A DNA stretch of 6,956 nucleotides, taken from contig NZ_JAIVFR010000337.1 of assembly GCF_020829685.1 (NCBI RefSeq), positions 1-6,956 of the forward strand. The letters run 5' to 3'. Made by a program: the position numbers and the translations under genes. The notes below the pieces were generated by a model that had not been told where the DNA came from, searched no databases, and saw nothing but the letters and a program-made list of their open reading frames with translations. Shown piece by piece: positions 1 through 4,296 of the stretch. Numbering within the stretch: the stretch's first letter is position 1; every line of letters starts with the position of its first letter. The stretch comes from Nostoc sp. CHAB 5715. GTDB lineage: Bacteria > Cyanobacteriota > Cyanobacteriia > Cyanobacteriales > Nostocaceae.

Positions 1-45
1 GGGGGATGAGGGAGATGAGGGGGATGAGGGGGATGAGGGAGAAGA
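1..45 (+). repeat. G-rich tandem repeat, 9-bp period
   Basis: GATGAGG begins at 5, 14, 23 and 32, giving a 9-bp period (GATGAGG plus two bases, mostly GG). The tract ends in GAGAAGAATT. The same purine motif recurs at 756-780 and around 4122-4130. At those two places it lies directly after the stop codon of a plus-strand gene, so the left edge of this window may also follow a gene end lying outside it. Confidence 0.85.
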
Positions 46-53
46 ATTAATAA

Positions 54-93
54 CCAATGCCCAATGCCCAATGCCCCATGCCCAATGCCCAAT
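54..93 (+). repeat. CCAATGC heptamer array
   Basis: Units run CCAATGC at 54, 61 and 68, CCCATGC at 75, CCAATGC at 82, then a partial CCAAT at 89, about 5.7 units. This is the short tandem heptamer type common in Nostoc-group spacers. The same unit appears at 4178-4310 and, on the other strand, at 2922-2954. No function can be assigned. Confidence 0.9.
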
Positions 94-128
94 TTGAGAG
101 TTTCAAACAATATTTTGACAATTTACGA

Positions 129-134
129 TATAAT
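129..134 (+). promoter_or_regulatory. Candidate -10 box for scpB
   Basis: A perfect TATAAT lies 72 bases before the scpB start codon. A TTGACA occurs at 115-120, but the gap between them is only 8 bases, too short for a normal sigma-70 pair, and no good -35 lies at 16-18 bases. It is therefore either a -10-driven promoter or a chance match in AT-rich DNA. Confidence 0.3.
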
Positions 135-166
135 GCCACACACTTGTTGATTATTAGTTGTCATGT

Positions 167-205
167 ACTAATGACCAATGACCAATGACTAATGACTCAT
201 AACTA
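167..205 (+). repeat. ACCAATG/ACTAATG heptamer array abutting scpB start
   Basis: Units are ACTAATG at 167, ACCAATG at 174 and 181, ACTAATG at 188, then the degenerate ACTCATA at 195 and ACTA at 202. The array runs straight into the scpB ATG at 207, so the ribosome entry region is repeat sequence and no Shine-Dalgarno motif is seen. Confidence 0.8.
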
Positions 206-206
206 A

Positions 207-743
207 ATGATTACAGCCACAGCGACGAAGATAGAAGCAATTCTGTATTTAAAGGGTAAACCCTTGTCGCTCGGCGAAATCGCCGAGTATGCCGCGTGCG
301 ATCGCGCCACTGTCAAAGAAGGCATAATTGAACTAATGGACAACTATGCCCACCGAGATAGCGCCTTAGAGGTAGTAGAAACTCCAGATGGTTACAGTTT
401 GCAACTACGGTCTGATTTTCATGATTTAGTGCAAACGATGATACCAGTAGAATTGGGTGTAGGTGCATTACGGACTTTGGCTGCGATCGCCCTTAATAGT
501 CCCATACTCCAGAGCGACTTGATTAACCTGCGCGGCTCAGGAGTATATCAGCACGTCCCAGAACTCGTAGAACTTGGTTTCATCAGAAAGCGCCGAGACA
601 GCGATTCTCGCTCCTATTCACTCCAAGTAACCCCGAAATTTCATCAATATTTCCAAATCGAACAACTCCCCCAAATACTTTCCAGTAGCCAGAAGGAAGA
701 ACAACTAGAACTAGAACTGGAGGGAGTAGGGAGTGGGGAGTAG
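207..743 (+). CDS. scpB: Segregation and condensation protein B (ScpB)
   Basis: ScpB is the winged-helix partner that joins SMC and the kleisin ScpA in the bacterial condensin-like complex that compacts and segregates the chromosome. The 178-residue product shows two winged-helix regions. The first (about 5-75) contains TKIEAILYLKGKPLSL and EVVETPDGYSLQLRSDF. The second (about 82-155) contains LRTLAAIALNSPI, the LRGSGV turn and a Y-S-L-Q-V-T-P-K-F strand, matching the classical ScpB pattern. The ATG at 207 follows an in-frame TAA, so it is the first possible start, and it puts the family motif near residue 8 as expected. The tail after residue 155 is low-complexity, and the last residues (GVGSGE) plus the TAG stop are read from a G-rich repeat. 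scpA is not in the window. Family assignment is firm; the natural C-terminus is uncertain. Confidence 0.92.
   Translation: MITATATKIEAILYLKGKPLSLGEIAEYAACDRATVKEGIIELMDNYAHRDSALEVVETPDGYSLQLRSDFHDLVQTMIPVELGVGALRTLAAIALNSPILQSDLINLRGSGVYQHVPELVELGFIRKRRDSDSRSYSLQVTPKFHQYFQIEQLPQILSSSQKEEQLELELEGVGSGE
298..305. repeat. HIP1 octamer (one of four)
   Basis: GCGATCGC occurs here and at 483-490 (both in scpB), 2233-2240 (protease) and 3817-3824 (LysM-M23). HIP1 is the octamer over-represented in many cyanobacterial genomes. None was found from 3825 to the end of the window. Confidence 0.95.
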
Positions 744-880
744 GGAGTGGGGGAATGAGGGAGATGAGGGGGATGAGGGAGCAGGGGAGGTAGGGGAGGT
801 AGAGGAAGAAGAACTATTGATTATTCCCCATTCCCCATTTCCCATTCCCCATTCCCCACTCCCCATTCCCCACTCCCCTC
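721..880 (+). repeat. G-rich and C-rich heptamer arrays forming an inverted pair
   Basis: A purine block (721-805: GGGAGTA/GGGAGTGG units, then GATGAGG and GCAGGGGAGG units) is followed by GAAGAAGAACTATTGATT. A pyrimidine block of eight ATTCCCC/ACTCCCC heptamers then runs from 823 to 878. The blocks are complementary: GGGAGTGGGGA at 729-739 pairs perfectly with TCCCCACTCCC at 867-877. The left arm spans the scpB stop codon. The structure could end scpB transcription or stabilise its mRNA, but there is no U-tract, so a classical intrinsic terminator is not shown. Confidence 0.85.
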
Positions 881-965
881 CTCTTGACTTATACCTGTGG
901 TGAATGCGCTACCCTTGTACTATGGTTTAGAGTAGAGTTAGCAATTAAGCTAAATAAAACTGCCA

Positions 966-1313
966 ATGGTGTTTAATCCTGACTTTTTAAATGACAACTC
1001 TGAGGAACACCCTAATCAACTTCTTTCAGACCACTCTGAGCAATACCCCAATCAGTTACTCAAATATCTACAGCATCAGTCTCCTGATGTTTTAGCCAGG
1101 ATTGCTCAGTCCGCCAGCCCCGAAATTAAACAAATCATCTCGCAAAATGTCCAAGGGCTTGTGGGAATGCTCCCGCCAGAAAATTTCAACGTGCAAATCA
1201 CAACAGATCGGGAGAACTTAGCTGGGCTTCTAGCGTCGGCAATGATGACAGGGTATTTTCTGCGCCAGATGGAACAAAGAATGCAGTTAGAGCATTTGTC
1301 TAATGATCAATAA
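966..1313 (+). CDS. DUF760 family protein
   Basis: This 115-residue soluble protein resembles the DUF760 family of cyanobacteria and plastids, whose molecular role I cannot state. The recognisable core is about residues 31-111: QLLKYLQHQSPDVLARIAQ, then SPEIKQIISQNVQGLVGMLP, then NVQITTDRENLAGLLASAMM and GYFLRQMEQRMQLEHL. It has no signal peptide or transmembrane segment. The N-terminus contains an in-frame 12-codon tandem duplication (residues 10-21 and 22-33, both reading D-x-S-E-x-x-P-N-Q-L-L-x). The ATG at 966 gives MVFNPDFL, and no Shine-Dalgarno motif precedes it. It lies 222 bases from scpB on the same strand, separated by a foldback repeat, so it is probably transcribed separately. 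The last codons run into degenerate AATGATCA-like repeats. Confidence 0.8.
   Translation: MVFNPDFLNDNSEEHPNQLLSDHSEQYPNQLLKYLQHQSPDVLARIAQSASPEIKQIISQNVQGLVGMLPPENFNVQITTDRENLAGLLASAMMTGYFLRQMEQRMQLEHLSNDQ
993..1064 (+). repeat. 36-bp in-frame tandem duplication in DUF760 gene
   Basis: Bases 993-1028 and 1029-1064 encode two adjacent 12-residue units, DNSEEHPNQLLS and DHSEQYPNQLLK. By codon-by-codon comparison about 26 of 36 bases match, with several third-position differences. The duplication is therefore old enough to have diverged yet kept the reading frame. Confidence 0.85.
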
Positions 1314-1360
1314 TCAATGGTCAGTAGTCAAACATTCTGGAACTATTGACCAAATAATTA

Positions 1361-1418
1361 CTAATTCGTAATTCGTAATACTTCGGCTACGCTCAGTACA
1401 AGTTCGTAATTCGTAATT
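1361..1418 (+). repeat. CGTAATT heptamer array interrupted by a 24-nt element
   Basis: TAATTCG units run from about 1362, are interrupted after TAAT by the 24-nt element at 1380-1403, and resume with TCG TAATTCG TAATT. Removing the insert restores an exact TAATTCG unit. The same heptamer occurs in the opposite orientation (AATTACG) at 1534-1547 and near 1609-1617, so the arrays flank the intervening repeats as inverted copies. Confidence 0.85.
1380..1403 (+). mobile_element. 24-nt small dispersed repeat, copy 1
   Basis: The element starts ACTTCGGCTACGCTC and ends AGTACAAGT, with complementary ends (ACTT/AAGT). It splits a TAATTCG heptamer cleanly. Two further copies at 4190-4213 and 4263-4286 differ from this one only at position 10 (A here, T there). 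It fits the published concept of small dispersed repeats (21-27 nt) in Nostoc genomes, often embedded in heptamer arrays. I cannot assign the family number. Confidence 0.75.
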
Positions 1419-1438
1419 AAAAAGGTTACAGCAGCCCA

Positions 1439-1459
1439 CACTGAATTTTTAATTCAGTG
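1439..1459 (+). other. Perfect short hairpin downstream of DUF760 gene
   Basis: CACTGAATT at 1439-1447 pairs with AATTCAGTG at 1451-1459 around a TTT loop, a 9-bp stem. No T-run follows on either strand, so a simple intrinsic terminator is not shown. It may be part of the surrounding foldback repeat cluster. Confidence 0.55.
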
Positions 1460-1464
1460 GTTAA

Positions 1465-1532
1465 CAAGACATTTGTGGAGAGTTAAAGCTTCCACTGATA
1501 GCGACGCGCAAAGCGAGTCCGCGAGTGTCTTG
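1465..1532 (+). repeat. Foldback element with CAAGACA/TGTCTTG ends
   Basis: CAAGACA at 1465-1471 is the exact inverse of TGTCTTG at 1526-1532. Inside, a GTGGA...TCCAC pair surrounds a central AAAGCT segment, and the right half is GC-rich (AGCGACGCGCAAAGCGAGTCCGCG). The GC-rich part shares AGCGAGTCCGCG (1512-1523) with a second copy at 1561-1572. The size and inverted ends suggest a very small non-autonomous repeat, but no target duplication was identified. Confidence 0.5.
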
Positions 1533-1547
1533 CAATTACGAATTACG

Positions 1548-1602
1548 TTAGCGCAGCAGTAGCGAGTCCGCGTTCGCTTTTAGCCTCTCGTAGAGAGCGT
1601 CA
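1548..1602 (+). repeat. GC-rich nested short repeats interrupting an AATTACG array
   Basis: A GC-rich block beginning TTAGCGCAGCAGTAGCGAG and ending TAGAGAGCGTCA interrupts AATTACG heptamers on its left and ATTAATTACGAAT on its right. It contains AGCGAGTCCGCG (1561-1572, also at 1512-1523) and a CTCTC-GTA-GAGAG mini-hairpin at 1585-1597. The base composition contrasts sharply with the AT-rich flanks. It looks like two or more short dispersed repeats inserted next to each other. Confidence 0.55.
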
Positions 1603-1625
1603 TTATTAATTACGAATGATTTTGA

Positions 1626-2840
1626 CTATTTCCTTTCAGGATAAGCTCCTGATTGTACTTTGAAGGTTTGAATTTTACCGCTACGGTTGACTTCGATAGC
1701 TATTATGTCTCCAACTGTGCTGGACTCTACGAGCTTCTGGACTTGGGCTGAGGTTTTGACTGGTTTACCGTTAACTTTTTGAATCACATCTCCAGGAAGC
1801 AGTCCTCCACGCTTGGCTGGAGAATCGTCTGTGACTTCTTTAATCACAATCCCAGCTTCCTGCTGAATGTTGAGCTGTTTTTCTTGATTAATCTGCCGTT
1901 TTCTGATGGGAGAAAGGTCTGCCATTTCAATACCCAAAAAGGGATGTTCCACACGCCCTTTGGTAAAAAGTTCATTGGCGATGCGGGCGGCGGTTTCAAT
2001 GGGTATGGCGAAACCGAGTCCTTGAGCATCAGCGCGGATAGCAGTGTTAACACCAATCACTTCGCCTTGGGCGTTTAACAAGGGGCCACCAGAATTACCA
2101 GGGTTAATTGCGGCATCAGTTTGGATAAAGCTAACTCGCTTATCTGGGACACCGACTTGAGTGCTGGTGCGATCTGTAGCGCTGACGATGCCGATAGTGA
2201 CAGTATTATCTAAACCTAGAGGATTGCCAATAGCGATCGCCCATTGTCCTGGTATTAAGTTTTGCGAATTGCCTAATTTCACAGTCGGTAGATGATCCGC
2301 TTTTATTTTCACCACCGCCACATCTGTCACCGAATCAACTCCTACCACCTTACCCTCTAAACTACGACCATCCTTGAGGGTGACTTGTACTGTATCTGTA
2401 TCAGCTACCACATGAGCGTTAGTGAGTAATTCTCCATCTTCGCTCAAAATAAATCCTGATCCTGTACCGCGCTCAATGCGTTCTTGGGGAATTGGTTGCT
2501 CATCCTCTCCAAAGAATCGCCGCAAGAGGGGATTTTTCAAAGCGTCAGAGATAGGATTGGCGACTTTGCGAGTGGCATTAATTCGCACCACAGCCGGGCC
2601 AACTTTTTGCACTGCCGTCGCAATAAAATTCACATTATCGCCCCCAGTAGCCCCAATCGCTCCGTTAGAAGAATTTGGCACTACAGATTCTGGAGGCGAA
2701 GCCATTGTTACATTTTTTAACTGTTGGAACGAAGAATTTTTGAGCAGGAGATAGCGACTGCCAAATAAACCTGCACCACAGCCAAACACCAGTAAAAATA
2801 CATAAACCGCCAGTTGCTTTAAGGATAACTTCATAATCAT
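1626..2840 (-). CDS. Membrane-anchored Deg/HtrA-type serine protease (HhoA/HhoB/HtrA family)
   Basis: This is a trypsin-fold protease with one PDZ domain, the type that degrades damaged proteins in the cyanobacterial periplasm, lumen or envelope. A single hydrophobic segment lies at about residues 8-30 (signal or anchor). The protease domain spans about 70-290 and has a complete triad: His143 in TNAHVV, Asp173 in TDVAVVK and Ser250 in NPGNSGGP. The PDZ domain is about 300-397, with FLGIEM, GGLLPGDVIQKVNGKPV and QVQKLVESSTVGD. The length of 404 is normal for the family. Two in-frame ATGs are possible (2840 and 2834); MKLSLKQL from the second resembles the usual start, and neither has a clear ribosome site. 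A HIP1 site lies inside at 2233-2240. The gene is divergent from the LysM-M23 gene. Which of the HhoA, HhoB or HtrA paralogues it is cannot be told here. Confidence 0.95.
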   Translation of the reverse strand: MIMKLSLKQLAVYVFLLVFGCGAGLFGSRYLLLKNSSFQQLKNVTMASPPESVVPNSSNGAIGATGGDNVNFIATAVQKVGPAVVRINATRKVANPISDALKNPLLRRFFGEDEQPIPQERIERGTGSGFILSEDGELLTNAHVVADTDTVQVTLKDGRSLEGKVVGVDSVTDVAVVKIKADHLPTVKLGNSQNLIPGQWAIAIGNPLGLDNTVTIGIVSATDRTSTQVGVPDKRVSFIQTDAAINPGNSGGPLLNAQGEVIGVNTAIRADAQGLGFAIPIETAARIANELFTKGRVEHPFLGIEMADLSPIRKRQINQEKQLNIQQEAGIVIKEVTDDSPAKRGGLLPGDVIQKVNGKPVKTSAQVQKLVESSTVGDIIAIEVNRSGKIQTFKVQSGAYPERK

Positions 2841-2921
2841 TCTGCTTAAGGACAGAAATGCAGTTGCTAACTTCTAAGTGTAGTCAAGCTAACGGCAAGT
2901 GGACAGATCAATTTACGAGGA

Positions 2922-2954
2922 ATTGGGCATTGGGGATTGGGCATTGGGCATTGG
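2922..2954 (-). repeat. ATTGGGC heptamer array
   Basis: Units are ATTGGGC at 2922, ATTGGGG at 2929, ATTGGGC at 2936 and 2943, then partial ATTGG at 2950. Read on the minus strand it is the CCAATGC-type array also present at 54-93 and 4178-4310, here in the opposite orientation. Confidence 0.9.
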
Positions 2955-3010
2955 TTATCGTAAATTAAAGGGTTTAAGACCCCTATATCACATGTAGCAT
3001 CAGTTTTAGT

Positions 3011-3027
3011 CGGAGTTTAAATCTCCG
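3011..3027 (+). other. Small hairpin CGGAG/CTCCG
   Basis: CGGAG (3011-3015) and CTCCG (3023-3027) pair around the loop TTTAAAT. There is no T-tract after it, and it is far from either gene end. The sequence resembles a dispersed cyanobacterial repeat rather than a terminator, but that is from memory and untested. Confidence 0.4.
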
Positions 3028-3045
3028 TCTGAAATGTTTAAAATG

Positions 3046-3081
3046 TTTGAATTTTGAATTTTGAATTTTGAATTTTGAATT
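3046..3081 (+). repeat. GAATTTT heptamer array
   Basis: GAATTTT starts at 3049, 3056, 3063 and 3070, followed by a partial GAATT at 3077. It is an AT-only relative of the other heptamer arrays, differing in sequence but keeping the seven-base period. Confidence 0.92.
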
Positions 3082-3083
3082 GT

Positions 3084-3161
3084 TAATCTTCTTGTCTCCC
3101 TCATCTCCCCCTGCTCCCTCTACTCCTCCACTCCCCACTCCCCACTCCCTACTCTTCCCAT
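3084..3161 (-). repeat. Pyrimidine-rich repeat block
   Basis: Blocks of CTCCCTCATCTCCCCCTGC, CTCCTCCACT and CCCCACT units are the reverse complement of the G-rich material after scpB and after the LysM-M23 gene. The order (ATGAGG-type, then GGGGAGT-type) is kept when read on the minus strand. Confidence 0.8.
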
Positions 3162-3198
3162 CTAAAATTTAAAGTTAATGCGCTCTTGACCTGTATAC

Positions 3199-4092
3199 AT
3201 GACTTTACCCTTTCGTCAACTGTTTCTCTGTAGCTTAGTTAGCGCCTTGAGCCTAGTATCCATACTGCCAAACATCAACAGCGCCAAGGCTGCTGTGGGT
3301 GGTTGCCCAACTCCAGCCCTATCTCGCTTCCAACGCCATAAAGTTGTTCGTGGCGAAACTTTAGAGAGCATAGCCCAGCGCTACAATCTCTTACCTACAA
3401 CTATTATTGGCATGAATCCAGCTTTGCAGAGCGGTGCAATCGCAGCCGTTGGTAGTGTACTTCAGATTCCTCCCTACAATGGGATTGTCGTTGAAGTGCC
3501 TCGTGGTCAAACTTGGCGACAAGTGGCAGCGAAATACAAAGTTCGTGCTGATAGCCTTTTTGAGGTAAATGGCTGCCAACAAGACCCCAGAATTGTGTTT
3601 GTTCCGGGGGTAAATTGGTCGCCCAATGGTGTTGTAACTAAATCCCCTTTACCTACTGATGCAGGTACGCCAAACCGTGCATCCTTGTCTGGATATCCTT
3701 TGGGGGAAGTGGCAAATGTGGGATTAGCTTACGGCTGGCAAATTAATCCTGCTACAGGTGAAGTTTTCTTCCATAGTGGTGTTGATTTATTAGCACCAGT
3801 TGGTACAGATGTGCTAGCGATCGCGCCTGGAACCGTAGCCTTTGCTAATGACCAAGGTTCCTATGGCAAGTTGGTCATTATTAACCACAGTGGCGGACTC
3901 CAAAGCCGCTATGCCCAGCTTGACAGTATCAAGGTTACTGTCGGTCAACAAGTAAAAAAAGGAGACTTACTGGGAACAGTAGGCACTAGCGGAAAACCAA
4001 CCTCCGGTCAACCGCACCTCCATTTTGAAGTGCGTTCTAGCTCATCTCTGGGTTGGGTAGCAGAAGATCCAAAGGGTTATTTGAAGAAATGA
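3199..4092 (+). CDS. Exported LysM-M23 (LytM-like) cell-wall protein
   Basis: This 297-residue protein is predicted to be secreted and to bind or cut peptidoglycan. Residues 1-31 form a signal peptide with hydrophobic core FLCSLVSALSLVSIL and a likely cut after A-K-A. Two LysM-like modules follow, about 46-92 (HKVVRGETLESIAQRYNL, NPALQ, LQIPP) and a weaker one about 97-137. A M23 (LytM/NlpD type) domain covers about 170-297. Zinc ligands are present: His192 and Asp196 in HSGVD, and His275 in HLHFEV, with His273 of the HxH pair also present. The second catalytic His of the usual YAHL motif is Gln240 (RYAQLD), so the protein may be a weak or non-hydrolytic factor of the NlpD/EnvC kind. ATG 3199 is chosen because the nearest upstream in-frame ATG (3178) reads into a stop. 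No Shine-Dalgarno is seen. The stop codon merges into a G-rich repeat. Confidence 0.93.
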   Translation: MTLPFRQLFLCSLVSALSLVSILPNINSAKAAVGGCPTPALSRFQRHKVVRGETLESIAQRYNLLPTTIIGMNPALQSGAIAAVGSVLQIPPYNGIVVEVPRGQTWRQVAAKYKVRADSLFEVNGCQQDPRIVFVPGVNWSPNGVVTKSPLPTDAGTPNRASLSGYPLGEVANVGLAYGWQINPATGEVFFHSGVDLLAPVGTDVLAIAPGTVAFANDQGSYGKLVIINHSGGLQSRYAQLDSIKVTVGQQVKKGDLLGTVGTSGKPTSGQPHLHFEVRSSSSLGWVAEDPKGYLKK

Positions 4093-4166
4093 GGGAATGG
4101 GGAGTGGGGAATAGGGAATGGGGGATGAGGAAGCAGGGGAGGCAGGGGGAGCAGGGGAAGAAGAAC
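4091..4166 (+). repeat. G-rich composite repeat after LysM-M23 gene
   Basis: GAATGGGGAGTGGGGAATAGG units are followed by GGGGATGAGG, then GCAGGGGAGGCAGGGGGAGCAGGGG and GAAGAAGAACTATGA. The order and much of the sequence match 768-820 after scpB. The repeat begins at the last bases of the gene's stop codon. No intrinsic terminator is evident in this convergent spacer. Confidence 0.85.
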
Positions 4167-4189
4167 TATGATATTGACCAATGCCCAAT

Positions 4190-4213
4190 ACTTCGGCTTC
4201 GCTCAGTACAAGT
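4190..4213 (+). mobile_element. 24-nt small dispersed repeat, copy 2
   Basis: The element begins ACTTCGGCTTCGCTC and ends AGTACAAGT. It interrupts a CCAATGC heptamer between CCAAT and GC, and removing it restores a perfect unit. It is identical to the copy at 4263-4286 and differs by one base from the copy at 1380-1403. Confidence 0.78.
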
Positions 4214-4262
4214 GCCCCATGCCCTATGCCCAATGCCTAATAACTAATGACTAATGCCCAAT

Positions 4263-4286
4263 ACTTCGGCTTCGCTCAGTACAAGT
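4263..4286 (+). mobile_element. 24-nt small dispersed repeat, copy 3
   Basis: Identical to the copy at 4190-4213 and likewise placed between CCAAT and GC of a heptamer. It lies 11 bases beyond the 3' end of the minus-strand nicotinamidase-like gene, so it is probably transcribed with that gene unless transcription stops first. Confidence 0.78.
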
Positions 4287-4296
4287 GCCCCATGCC

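Larger units (their letters stand above)
2841..3198. other. Divergent spacer between protease and LysM-M23 genes
   Basis: These 358 bases must hold the promoters of both genes, but I found no convincing -35/-10 pair for either. They contain, in order, an ATTGGGC array (2922-2954), a weak GGG-TTTAAGA-CCC motif (2970-2982), a small CGGAG/CTCCG hairpin (3011-3027), a GAATTTT array (3046-3081) and a pyrimidine-rich array (3084-3161). About half the spacer is low-complexity repeat, so regulatory DNA is confined to the bases next to each gene. Confidence 0.6.

Noticed and set aside
54..93. CRISPR array made of CCAATGC repeats
   Set aside because: Units are 7 bases and contiguous with no spacers; this is a tandem heptamer array.
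115..134. Standard sigma-70 promoter TTGACA plus TATAAT before scpB
   Set aside because: The boxes are 8 bases apart instead of about 17, so they cannot work as a normal pair; only a tentative -10 is kept.
899..913. NtcA site (GTA-N8-TAC) upstream of the DUF760 gene
   Set aside because: The nearest match has the wrong first triplet and a spacing of 7 or 10, not 8.
884..923. TTGACT plus TACTAT as promoter for the DUF760 gene
   Set aside because: The spacing is about 28 bases, far too long, and no better pair was seen.
1439..1459. Intrinsic terminator for the DUF760 gene
   Set aside because: The hairpin is perfect but AT-rich, with no following T-run, and sits 126 bases past the stop in a repeat cluster.
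1779..2078. Open frames on both strands inside the protease gene (also 1844-2056, 2422-2754, 2484-2720)
   Set aside because: They overlap a full-length, motif-complete protease in other frames and show no recognisable domain or start context.
3391..3582. Minus-strand frame inside the LysM-M23 gene
   Set aside because: It is antisense to the LysM region of a well-supported gene and has no family features.
4042..4247. Frames on both strands across the repeat block after the LysM-M23 gene (4042-4233 minus, 4053-4247 plus)
   Set aside because: Their sequences (for example Pro/Ser-rich and WGVGNREWGM) simply translate heptamer repeats and lack any non-repeat content.
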